Part shown: one piece after another, positions 24,369 through 34,142 of the stretch
How the letters are laid out: each line of letters starts with the position of its first letter
Position numbering within the stretch: the stretch's first letter is position 1
Source: Apostichopus japonicus
Taxonomy: Eukaryota > Echinodermata > Holothuroidea > Aspidochirotida > Stichopodidae
DNA: 64,000 nucleotides
NCBI RefSeq assembly: GCF_037975245.1
Contig: NC_092580.1
Span: forward strand, 26,330,501 to 26,394,500
Direction of reading: 5' to 3'
The notes under the pieces: model-generated
Databases searched by the model: none
Seen by the model: the letters and a program-made list of their open reading frames with translations, nothing else
Told to the model about the DNA's origin: nothing
Position numbers and translations under genes: made by a program

Positions 24369-24891
24369 GTATTACTCAGAGAAATTATTCAGTGAGCGCA
24401 GTTTCTCACTTTTCCAGCAAAGAAGTAGTAAAAAGCAAAAACCCGTAATGCATATCTGATCAATCAATCAATCAATCATGTAAAAAAAACTCATTTAAAA
24501 GGTAAGGTTTTTTTTCTGTGCTTTAGTGTAAAACTGCATTAGAAATAATTTTGGACTGATATGAATCTTTTTGTGTGTGTTTGTGCGTGTGCTTATTTTA
24601 ATATTCTGGGACCAAACAATTTTTTTTTCTATTTTTCATAGCAAGATTTTCCTCAGGAGTTATGTCCAATGTTATTGCTCTTTGCAGTTATCATTCCAAT
24701 AAAAAGTTGTTATCAAAACTTGTCTTTTCAGAATTTTAAACAAGTCAATTGCATAAAGTGTCTCTGGGTGTGGATGTGTGTGTTTGTGATGAATGCATAG
24801 ATATTTATGTCTCTGCTATGCAACAGACAGAGGTTTTAAACAAAGTATTTCACATTAATTTTTACTGTTCATGCACATATTAATATTGCAG

Positions 24892-25007
24892 GCTTTGATA
24901 CAGCAGCATCAATGCAGATAGAGGGATATGCTTGGATGCAGTTCACCGGGCTTTTCATGGACTTTACTCGACGACGACATTTCTTGGCAAAAATCACACA
25001 AATCTGA
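24892..25007 (+). CDS. Possible terminal exon, unrecognised
   Basis: A plausible acceptor (AATATTGCAG) is followed by a phase-2 frame open for 37 codons: FDTAASMQIEGYAWMQ, then FTGLFMDFTRRRHF, then a stop at 25005-25007. Local GC is higher than the flanks. A 37-codon open frame is not rare by chance, the polypyrimidine tract is weak, and I recognise no family. Confidence 0.18.
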
Positions 25008-26624
25008 CTGAAAAAGTTTGAGAACCCAGTCAAAACTTGTATCGATGTTTCTAGGATTGAATCAAATTATTTGGAGCATTTGAAAGGAATTATCAATTAT
25101 GCATGCACGACGTGATAAACAAAACACATAACTAATAGAATAATAGGCTTCAGCAGTCAAAATCAATAGGGTTGGAACAGTTTGTTTCTATTTGGAGTCA
25201 AGAGTCACACACTGCACTCTCTGATGCAGGGTGACGAAGAAGAGGGGGCTGTTCTGGAAGATCTACACTACTTGTATACCTCTATATAAGAAGCCAGGGT
25301 ATTATTGTAAAAGGTTTCTTGCCCAACAGTTCACAACAGGGTTGATACCCATGGCCATAGAACCTGGCGGATAGTGGGTGCTTAAAGAAATTTTAGGGTG
25401 AACAAATGGGATCCAGTCCTTCCGGTCATACCATATTTTGTCTTTCTATCGCCCTTAGCCTTGCCCTGTGAAGAATTTTAGTTTCTGTGATAGAGGGCTT
25501 GAAATGTTGGCCCGTCCTGCCAGAAAATTTGAATCTAACACTGACTTACGTCGAGACGCGACGTCAGTGCGGCACATTGGTCAGAATCGATTAGTTCTTA
25601 CTCTCAACTTGGCCTTGATACAATACACAGGATGTGTACAGACGTTTTGTATGGATTTGAATTCAAAAGATCTCACCCTAAGCTTGGACTTCATACAATA
25701 CACAGGAATTTGTATAGACTTTGCATATGGCTGTGAAAACACACATCTCAAATAACAAATATCGGAACAACATACTGTATTATGAAGAAAACCTAGTAAG
25801 GGAATTCTGGAACGTTTTTAACTCTCCAACAGATTGCTAACTTGCAACTTCACCGGGCAATATCCATCTAAATTTCTATTTTACTTTCAGAAATGTTAAC
25901 TTTCCTCGCTACAGTGTAGCTTGCTGATGATAGCGTCCCTGCAGCCCCCGAAACAATATTCCGCGATGACGACACAGTCGCTCATCGTTCTCCACTGTTC
26001 TAAATATATTAGATTAAGTTGGCACGAGGTTCAAAAATTCACTTCTCCTGAATCATAGGATGAAAAAATCCCTGAACTAGAACTGAGGCAATAAAACAAA
26101 TTATGGAGTTTTTTTTCACATACCAAATAGACTGAAACTAGAGAATTCCTTGTAGAAAGATGGTGCTCATAATAAGTTTGTTGTTTCAAAGTTTACAATG
26201 ATGTATTATCCTGACTCAATTAAAGTGAGATTTCTGTGACAAGTTTGATTTGAAAAGGAGAAAAGAATCATCTAAGGTTTTGTTTTAGACTGGGATTTGA
26301 GGGGTTACACCCCAAAAAATGGGTTACAAAAGAAAACGTGTGCTGTACCAAATGTGCTATCCAACTCTTACTTGGCAGCTGTGCAGACCACTATATGGCA
26401 ATTGGTTAAATACTTTTCTATTGTTCATTTACATATTTATTCATGTTTTTGTTTTAATTGTAATACAACTTAACATAAGTTTGCAAGCAAAATCCTAGTC
26501 CTAGCAGTCGGGACACCTTGATCCTCTTTAATAATTCACAGCTCTTTATCAATATAAACATTTCTTTAAAACAGATTTGAAAGTTTTTTTGTTATTTCTT
26601 ACGAGATGATCCATCTTGGGTCAT
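25008..26624. other. No gene seen; possible 3' UTR of the minus-strand exon at its right end
   Basis: Just left of the stop codon at 26625 the minus strand carries AATAAA (plus-strand 26436-26441), a polyadenylation signal about 185 nt past the stop, so roughly 26420-26624 could be 3' UTR. The rest shows no clear feature. A tRNA-like patch at 26283-26370 on the minus strand is too weak to call. Confidence 0.35.
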
Positions 26625-26753
26625 TCAGAGATCTGAGGTATGTTCAGTTGAAAATAACTTTCTGAGTCTTGCTGCCTCTTCAGCCATTTCCTCCTCCGTC
26701 CTCCATTTTGTCTTTTCTGAACCATCAAAGTTTACATGATTGTGGGCTTCAAG
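26625..26753 (-). CDS. Terminal coding exon of an unidentified protein
   Basis: On the minus strand a strong acceptor (TTTTACTCTTTGCAG) is followed directly by 42 codons in frame 0 and a TGA stop at 26625-26627. The peptide begins LEAHNHVNFDGSEKTKW and continues RTEEEMAEEAARLRKLF, ending in STEHTSDL. The middle is a charged amphipathic helix (E-E-E-M-A-E-E-A-A-R-L-R), with an aromatic/Gly loop before it. Composition and codon use are far more protein-like than any other frame in the window. An AATAAA lies about 185 nt downstream of the stop. Upstream exons would lie at higher coordinates, and a phase-compatible 39-nt candidate is at 29420-29458. I do not recognise the family, so no function is given. 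Confidence 0.6.
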   Translation of the reverse strand, partial: LEAHNHVNFDGSEKTKWRTEEEMAEEAARLRKLFSTEHTSDL

Positions 26754-26950
26754 CTGCAAAGAGTAAAATTACAACATATACATCACAAGTTTATCTTTGT
26801 TGAACCTACTACTTTGGAATGACTGTGAGCTTCAATAGTATATTGTTGCTAGCCATAGAAAAGTTAAAATCAGCCAGGTCTCCAATTAAACCCACAAATA
26901 AAGGAGAAAAGGCAAGGCACTACATGCAGCACCATCATTTCGAAGGTGGA

Positions 26951-26952
<2 letters not shown>

Positions 26953-26998
<46 letters not shown>

Positions 26999-27183
26999 AT
27001 ATATGAAACGGTAATGAGTTGGTGCTAAGGTTGTGAGGAGACAGGTAAGGGAGGAGCGAAGTAAATATATATACATATATACATATATATATATATATAA
27101 ATATATACATATGTATAAATATGAAGTAAATATATATACATATATATATATATATATAAATATATACATATGTATATATATGA
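26953..27183. repeat. TA/TACA microsatellite with 62-bp duplication
   Basis: (AT)n at about 26955-27004 is followed, after a short unique block, by two nearly identical copies of a 62-bp unit starting GAAGTAAATATATATACATA (27059 and 27122). The unit boundary GAAGTAAAT comes from the unique block before it. Confidence 0.85.
27023..27066 (-). repeat. 44-bp dispersed repeat, copy 1
   Basis: Matches 37913-37956 at 41 of 44 positions, with the core GGAGACAGGTAAG then GAGGAGCGAAGTAAAT. Outside the block the two loci differ. It lies next to the SINE, so it may be a piece of the same or a neighbouring retroposon. Strand is arbitrary. Confidence 0.7.
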
Positions 27184-27184
27184 A

Positions 27185-27300
27185 ATGGTTGGAAAATCTA
27201 GAACAGGGAAAAAATTCCGGCCCCCACCAGGATTCGAAGCCGGGCCTCCCGCATATGCAGACAAACTAACCAATCAGGATGCATGGACACTGGAAGCCCA
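27185..27300 (-). repeat. tRNA-derived SINE, second copy of family
   Basis: On the minus strand an A-box-like TTGGTTAGTTTG is followed by a B box GGCTTCGAATCC, then TGGTGGGGGCCGGAA and a T/C-rich tail. The post-B-box block matches the SINE at 300-425. The 3' side runs into the TA microsatellite, as often seen when SINE tails seed microsatellites. Confidence 0.6.
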
Positions 27301-27640
27301 CTGAATTTCCATACTTCATATGTCATTATCTTTAAAGAATTACAAAATCTTTTCATAGTCTATGCACATGTACGAGCACAAACATTATACTGATGTCGAA
27401 ACGCATTACTGCTAGTCCCCCTAGCGTCGTTCCACAGACTATTGGGGGTGAGTGAAGGGATCATGCAAAAAGTTTCAGTTGGGTCGCAAGGGTTTTCCCA
27501 GTCGGAAAGGGTCTATCAAATTTGCAGAACTTGGCAATGGATATTGATTAAGGTATTTTTTTTGGTTTTAACCTGAAGGTCCCTTAGCTACGGCTACAGC
27601 TTTAATGCATTCTGAACATCTATTCTGCGGGTTGGGGTCT
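27301..27640. other. No gene seen
   Basis: May be internal sequence of the decayed hAT element whose end follows; no frame supports a transposase. Confidence 0.4.
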
Positions 27641-27712
27641 GTTTGGGTCATGACCCCGGTAGTCAGTCCTTGTGGAACATCCCGGGTCATATTGGGCCTA
27701 AAAGTTTGCATA
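27641..27712 (+). mobile_element. Decayed hAT-type right end
   Basis: GGGTCAT then GGGCCTAAAAGTTTG resembles the inner face of widespread hAT termini (GGCC-TAAAA-GTTTG before ACCACTG). The final bases are mutated here. The same block with a similar lead-in (CAGTCCT, ATCC, GGGTCAT) is at 59541-59596. Confidence 0.45.
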
Positions 27713-28542
27713 CCATCATCCTTATAAAGTACTGTGTGAAGTCATTCTTCCAAATATTTCAATATATCCACTAGCTACCTGCTCAATTACGTATCTCATA
27801 GTGCTCGAAGCCTCGAACAGTATGAAGCCACGTCAGGGACAACCCCTTTTTGAAATTTTAATACCTGCATGATACAAGACTCGTTTTAAAGAAATTCTCC
27901 CTATAAAGTGTATTTTAACTTCTGTTGTAATAGGTGATCCAAAATACCTATAGAGTCCTATATAGGAGCAAAATACAAACAAGTAAGCAACATCTGTTAC
28001 TATGCACGATATTAGACAGTGCTATCGAATCGTAATGTGTATGTGTGTTCTTAACATGAATACAATACGGTATGTACCTCACTGTGAGAGTATAAAAACA
28101 AGATGAACAACATTTGAGAAATTGGCAATAATGGCACAAATACTGGCATTTTAAACTTCCTTAATTTGTACAAAAGAGTAAGGGCATTTAAATAAGTGTT
28201 ACAGAAGATCAGGAATCAAATTCAATTGCGAGATACTGTTCCAACCTCTACTACACCTTCCAACTTAAATATACCAATACTTTATACCAATATTTTTTCC
28301 TTTCAAAAAGAGTCTTTCCACTGTCCAAAGTTTACAGCTTAATTAACAAAATTTCTTGTAATTTCTTTGTTTCCATCGTTAATTCAAAACCACATCTTCA
28401 TAGCATTTTCCATGGCAAAGATATCAATTTTCTTGGTCAAAAATTTGCCACAATTTTGGGTATATAACTCTGGCAAGATCAGACTCTTAATAAATGCCAT
28501 TGGGACAATTGAGTATGACTCTGAGGATTGAGCGGTTGCATC
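27713..28542. other. No gene seen
   Basis: AT-rich sequence without recognisable features. It would be intron if the candidate exon at 29420 belongs to the gene ending at 26625. Confidence 0.4.
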
Positions 28543-29166
28543 AAATTTTACAGTTTCATGATACTAGCTTCCTGGACAACGAACGAACTCCTGATCTTTT
28601 GGACTTGTCTGAAAAACATGTGAAACTATATAACTTGCATATCTCATACTGTGATCATATTCAGCATTCATTTATACAGTTGACTATGTGAAGGCATGCT
28701 CAATTGATGGGTTCACGATAACGTTTTTTTTCATATATATTTTTTTATTATTGTCATCTTTAATGAGGGTAGTCCTGCTCAGTGTAGAAGCACTGCTTTC
28801 CAGAGGATAGCCCTCAACCAACCAACTCTTGATTTTCTGGACTTGTAGCGAATGTCATGTGTCTAGTTTGAAACTATACACTTGCATTCCTTAATGGGGA
28901 CACTAACCCAACCATCATTGTTTACATTTATGATAGTTGTCTTTGTGAAGAACAAGCTCCCCTCAAAACAGCTTCAATCTTGCTCCATTTGGTACATATC
29001 CTAGTTCAAGTCTTCTCTGGGAGCTGTCATTTTGCAAACTTGTGACGTGATAGTGCCACTGCAATCCAAAACTGTTCACTCTCTCACTGTTTTCCTCTTT
29101 ACATTTCCAAGGTAACAATTATTAACAGTTTTAACTCCTTCCATCATCATTTGTCATTGTTTAGAG

Positions 29167-29250
29167 CAGGGTTTCCCTAAATTTATCCATAAAGAACCGC
29201 CCTGTGGATATCAGAGTTGTCCCGAAACCCCCAACTTTTCGAGACACGAT
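29167..29250 (+). mobile_element. Decayed hAT-like left end
   Basis: CAGGGTTTCCCTAAATTT followed by a C-rich segment with CGAAACCCCCAAC is typical of hAT-type left termini. No matching right end with target duplication is visible. Confidence 0.3.
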
Positions 29251-29419
29251 CTGAGTCATTATTATACTATAATAAGTATAACAGTGCTTCGTAAAGATCA
29301 AGTTCATCTTGTAGAGTTTGTCGATAGGTACAACTTTTGTACATTACTAAATTATTTATGATATATCAGATTTTAGTTCAACAAAAGTAGTCTAGTTCAT
29401 ATGGGTTCATGATACGTAC

Positions 29420-29458
29420 CTTGACAACAAACTCTTGATGTTCTGGACTTGTACCAAA
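29420..29458 (-). CDS. Candidate 39-nt exon (TSPEHQEFVVK)
   Basis: Minus-strand acceptor ATACAATATGTAG, 13 codons reading FGTSPEHQEFVVK, then donor GTACGT. An in-frame TAG lies in the acceptor itself, so the segment can be coding only if spliced there. The exon is phase 0 at both ends, and the terminal exon at 26625-26753 also starts in phase 0, so they could be joined without a frame change. The polypyrimidine tract is poor, and the flanking repeat copies are clearly degenerate, so this may be a relic. Confidence 0.25.
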
Positions 29459-29600
29459 CTACATATTGTATTACCCCACATTTCCATCATATATTAAGCG
29501 TGTACAGACGAAAGGTGGCGACAACATGCAAACGCTTCTAATCAATATTCATGTGGTGTCACGATACCTTGACAACCAGCCAGCATACCTGAGAGGCCCT

Positions 29601-31365
29601 GACTGTTAGCAAAGTAAAAATAGAGTCTCTTGAGTGGGACATCTTGTAAAAGATGCTATTTTAAATTTGAGAACCAACAACAGGCAAATTTGACGATAAG
29701 GGTATAGCTTCGCGCATCAATCGCACGCCGAGAGTGTACGTCGCACAGTGTTGGGCTATATATGACCCTGTTCGCATACACACGGGGATCATGCAGGCTT
29801 TAGTCACAGCAGGTTTATTTCCAGCATGCACGATCAAATAATCCACCGTGTGGAAACGATTTGGGGTACAAACAGCATAAATTTAGTCTTTACAAGTTTA
29901 CAGCCAGAGTGATCGAGGTCTTAGGTAAACTTAATGGTCAACTGAACAAGTTGAGTCAAAGTTATTCATTTTTTTTAGAATAATGGAATTTATTTTTTTA
30001 TATTGTTTTTGAAATGCATCATATTGGAGTAGAGCATGCATGGTGTTATATTGCAATGAACCTTTCTTTCAGGCATACTGTGTATGTACATAGTCAATGT
30101 CAGTTTCTTGAATGAAAAAGGAAATATGACATAAAATATGGAAAAACAACATTTCTTTCACTACTGATAATTTGGATCAGTGAAAAGATTGGATGGAGGC
30201 TGTATACAACAAACTTATGTTTGTATGAACATATTACATGTTTTGTTTGTACAGAATAATGCAATTATTACAATTAACCCAATGTGAGATGCATTTGAAT
30301 GACAGCTGCAACAGGAGAAGGGGGTAATGGTGGGGTGGGAAGGGGCTAGGGGAGGGAGAATTGTATTCATTATCTCACAAGAACTTTAATATACAATGTG
30401 AAATAGTACACATATTGTCATTAATAAGCATGTGTGCTCTTATTTCAATGCAGAATGCTAAACTATGTTAACATCATAAACATTTATGCAAACACAGTAA
30501 TGAAATGAATGTTACTTTTGCACAAGTAGATTTTTTTTTTTTTTTTTGGGGTGTATCTTTATGTTAATTGAACTAGATACTTCAATATGTCGCTGGTCAA
30601 ATATTAAGGGCTCTTAAAATCCATTTTCAGACCCATAAAAAAAAGAGCAAGAATTTTCATATATCTGCAAATTTAACCAATTAATTTCAAGCTATAGTCC
30701 TGTTGTATCCTTCCAAAATGTTTCTTGATCATCAGTATATTGCACAGTTAAAACATCCAAATTTGAGTTAAAATGTTGAATGTTGTAATTTCTAATCCAT
30801 AAGCACTTGCGGGTTTCTCCCACATTTGTGGTCACTTAAGAGTCGTAAATATAGCTGCTGATTATTATTACTATTAATAATTAACTCCAACATGTTATTG
30901 CATTTCAAATCTTATTCATCACCATTGGTTACACTGCGACACATGTTTACCTCGATCTCTCTACACTAAAACCAAAAACAACCAAAATTAAAAACTGGAG
31001 TGGAGAAAAAAATGTAGTTAACTTCCAAGTCGATTATATACCTATTGTTATAGCTGCACCCACACAAGTACAAATGTGGAGCCAAAAATTGTATCTTTAC
31101 AAAGATCATAATTGCCATGTTACTGAACTAGGTGTCAGATAGATGTCAAACCTTAATAAGTTCACATAATTATACCTGTACTGACTTTTATGTTACCGTT
31201 AACCCCACTCTTTCAGGACTATCATGTTCACAGGTAGGCTAATAAGCAAATCCAGTTCTAGCCTGAATTATATTCTCGTTCTTGCGAGAAAGTGCTTACA
31301 CTTGTTTACGTGCGAAACCCGGTTCTGCAGTTGATTTTCTTAGAATATAGTTCAAATTTCAGCAG
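29601..31365. other. No gene seen
   Basis: Poly-T run at 30531-30547 and a G-rich patch at 30320-30357. No exon recognised. Confidence 0.5.
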
Positions 31366-31686
31366 TACCTCTGGAATGAGCTGCCAGCTGAACTCGGAAC
31401 TGTTTCTAGTCTTACAATGTCATTCAAGTCAAAGCTGAAAACCTACCTATTTAGACAGCATTACTGCAATATATAAACTGTGTATTCAATTCTGTTCATG
31501 TGCAGTACTCCAACAAACTCAACGTGCATGCTTTTTATTCTTCATACTCATTTATATTGTATTTTATTCTGCAGTTTTACTACATATTTTGTGTCATATA
31601 TTTTTTTTATTTTACTGTTACATAGCATTTTAGAGCACTTTGTGGATTTTACGCTTTATAACATCAATTATTTATTATTATTATTA
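31366..31686 (+). mobile_element. 3' end of CR1/L2-like LINE
   Basis: The frame at 31366-31476 reads YLWNELPAELGTVSS and then MSFKSKLKTYLFRQHY before a TAA stop. This is the classic C-terminus of CR1/L2-type reverse transcriptases (W-N-x-L-P, then F-K-x-x-L-K-T-x-L-F). An in-frame TAG at 31348-31350 and loss of everything upstream show 5' truncation. The 3' UTR ends in ACGCTTTATAACATC followed by (TTA)n at about 31668-31686, the usual tail of such elements and similar to the tail at 43695-43776. It is a dead copy. Confidence 0.75.
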
Positions 31687-32618
31687 CCTCCTCCCATTTT
31701 TATTTGCAATGCTAAACACTACCACAGTTTCCCTAAGTCCTGCCCTAAATGGTAGGGTATTTTGTATCTATTATTTCCCAGCTGAGGTTTCAAAGTGGTC
31801 ATCCTAAATGAATTAAAACAAATCTTTCATTTTTCTCTCTTTCTTAGGCATAGTGGTGGCAGTCTGACAAAACAGTAAGCATGAAAGAAATTTTGACTTA
31901 TGAATCAAAGAAAATTTAATACAACTCTTTTACTTTGCTGGTTTACGACAACTTTAGCAAACGAATAAAGATTTAGGTGGTATGCAAAGGGATTGCAAAC
32001 CTTTGTCAATTGAAGAGTCAAAGAAAATAATTCCAGCACCAACAAAGCGGATTAATTTTCAACTCAAATGATTGTCCCAACATGAGAAAGAAATGTATTT
32101 TTTTAAATAAAATTTGGCATTCACTTTTGCATGTGCCTTAAAGCTTTAGTTTGTGTGTTTTTCCCTATAAACTTATAAATTCAACCATATTAACCTCATT
32201 CTGATTTGAAATGTCCATGTCAAAATACAACTATTAATGACATGGTGACATTTGGAGAACATAGCTGGTACATTTGGGGTCCAGGGCAAACTCTGGCCCC
32301 CCATCTGGTTAACTTCTCAGAACCTCTTCCATATTTGCAAAGAGAAAAAAAAACAGCTGAGAAAAACTGCAAAATTCACAAATTTTATCTCTAATTCAGC
32401 TATAAACATCTTGACACTGACAGTAAAGTAAAACTTTAGGTTTAGTTAAGTCAACGAGATCAGCTTGAACTTTAATACTTGATTCACTGTAGTTCCAGTC
32501 TATTGCAATCGAGTTTAATCATATGTGACTTACACTCAGACAAAATTATTTGGTCCATAACTTCCAGCCACTTCAAACCACATCTTTGCTACTTAGTCCT
32601 TCATTCACTCAACTCACA
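31687..32618. other. No gene seen; one microexon-like segment
   Basis: At 31848-31874 a strong polypyrimidine tract and acceptor (TTCTCTCTTTCTTAG) precede 27 nt that end at a GTAAGC donor. In its only open phase the segment reads HSGGSLTK. It may be a microexon or chance. The rest is AT-rich and featureless. Confidence 0.3.
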
Positions 32619-32800
32619 ATCACTCGGCCTTTTGGCTAAGATCATGTGTAGTATCTGTTCCCTTTCGAGGGGAATGGTGATACACACCCGATGATGATCA
32701 CACAGTCACAGTCCCGATGCAAGGGGACTGGGGTTGAGAGCGGATCAGTCGTTCGGTAGTTTGGTTTTCGTGCCCAGGTTCTTTCCTGGGCGAGTTTTTC
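32619..32800 (+). ncRNA. U2 snRNA-like RNA (5' domain conserved)
   Basis: The first 42 bases follow the U2 snRNA 5' end almost exactly: ATCACTCGG, CCTTTTGGCTAAGATCA, then TGTAGTATCTGTTC. They include GUAGUA, the branch-point-pairing sequence, and differ by a two-base deletion and two substitutions. The following part departs from U2 but stays structured: a TTCCC/GGGAA hairpin (about 32658-32674) where stem IIa should be, TGATAC as in U2, a CAGTCCC/GGGACTG hairpin (about 32709-32730), and a terminal GCCCAGG/CCTGGGC hairpin (32772-32791) before a T-run. No good Sm site (AUUUUUGG) is present; GTAGTTTGG (32757-32765) is the nearest. Length to the last hairpin is about 175 nt, close to U2. It could be a diverged U2 variant, a pseudogene or a U2-headed SINE. 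Confidence 0.55.
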
Positions 32801-32839
32801 TTAAAAAGTATCAGTCGGGGTCTCTGAATGCCAATCACT

Positions 32840-33460
32840 CTAAAATATTTACCTTTTCTAGTATGTGGGTCACTTGACTAATCACATCCAAATAGTTTTA
32901 CTTGGTCCCTGAACCCTAGTGCTTTCAATCTAACTACTGTATATGGTCTGTGAGCCACATTTTCTTTGATATCTGGAAGAACAGCCACTTGACTCATAGA
33001 TCTAGTAGACTAAACTGCTATCCGGCCAGTGAGTCACTCGACTTTATATCTAATCTAGTCCCTAAACTACAGTCACTTGATTTAGATCTAAGGTGCTGAC
33101 TGGTCTATGAGATCTAAGGTGTGGCACACTGCATGGTCTATGAGTCATGTGACTTACATCCAGTCTGATTCTTTGAGAATCAATCACTTGATTTAGATTT
33201 AAAAGTCTAAACTGCTATCTGGTCTGTGAGTGACTTCACTCATATATCTAAGGTGTGGCAGACTGTATGGTCTATGAGTCATGTGACTTACATCCAGTCT
33301 AATTCCTTGAGAATCAATCACTTGATGTAGATTTAAAAGTCTAAACTGCTATCTGGTCTGTGAGTGACTTCACTCATATATCTAAGGTGTGGCAGACTGT
33401 ATGGTCTATGAGTCATGTGACTTACATCCAGCCTGATACCTTGAGAATCAATCCCTTTCA
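32840..33460. repeat. Degenerate array with 133-134 bp unit
   Basis: GGTGTGGCACACT/GGTGTGGCAGACT recurs at 33119, 33252 and 33386, with units nearly identical between the second and third. The units share GGTCTATGAGTCATGTGAC, AATCAATCACTTGAT and CTAAACTGCTAT. More diverged pieces reach back to about 32840. Confidence 0.85.
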
Positions 33461-33649
33461 GTCTGACACACATGGGATATTTGTGGGCTTGGTATTTCTT
33501 TGTATTTGGATTCAGATGGATTCAGATGTATTGTTTTGCAACATATCCAAACAAAGTTCAGACTCTGAGCACATGTGTCAGTGTCTATGTCAGTCAATAA
33601 CTTTATTTATAATTTGACACTCTGTCTATTATATAAAGCTGTATAGGCT
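33461..33649. other. Spacer between two arrays
   Basis: Unique-looking sequence with no recognisable feature. Confidence 0.5.
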
Positions 33650-34142
33650 ACATATATGTACATATCCTGTACATATCATATATCTGTACATATCATGTAC
33701 ATATATCTATACATATCATGTACAGATATGTACATATCTGTACATATCATGTACATGATATGTACATATCATGTACATATCTGTACATATCATGTACATG
33801 ATATGTACATATCATGTACATATCTGTACATATCATGTACATATATCTATACATATCATGTACATATATCTATACATATCATGTACATATATCTATACAT
33901 ATCATGTACATATCATGTACATGTCATGTACATGATATGTACATGATATGTACAGATATGTACATATCTGTACATATCTGTACATGATATGTATAGATAT
34001 ATGTACATGATATGTACAGATATGTACATATCATGTACATATCATATACATATCTGTACATATCATGTACATATATCTATACATATCATGTACATATATC
34101 TATACATATCTGTACATATCATGTACATATCATATACATGTA
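33650..34142. repeat. Palindromic TGTACATATC satellite-like array
   Basis: About 490 bp built from ATATCATGTACATAT, ATCTGTACATAT and CTATACATATC words. The words are self-complementary or pair with their neighbours, so both strands read similarly (TGTACA, CATGTACATG). Open frames rich in Tyr-Ile-Ser-Cys-Thr-His come from the simple repeat. Confidence 0.95.

Larger units (their letters stand above)
28543..29600 (-). repeat. Cluster of diverged exon-like repeats
   Basis: Four or five degenerate copies share a plus-strand core GGTTCAYGATAC then CTTGACAAC and TGTTCTGGACTTGT: near 28547-28650, 28705, 28800-28890, 29400-29475 and 29550-29580. Read on the minus strand, three copies encode T-S-P-x-x-Q-E-(F/L)-V: TSPEHQEFVV, TSPENQELV and TSPKDQEFV. 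The best copy runs on as KVRIMNP, and the fourth keeps VVK plus a TPHE-like end. Two copies carry stops or frameshifts. Similarity extends into flanking non-coding bases, so whole segments (exon plus intron) were duplicated, or this is a dispersed element. The motif resembles the 27-residue repeat at 8321-8534. Confidence 0.45.

Noticed and set aside
25160-25291. Frame with an acidic GDEEEGAVLEDLHY stretch after a weak acceptor
   Set aside because: 39 codons only, weak splice signal, no donor or polyadenylation support.
26283-26370. tRNA-like patch on the minus strand
   Set aside because: The A-box-like part is fair, but the B box is degenerate and arms do not pair.
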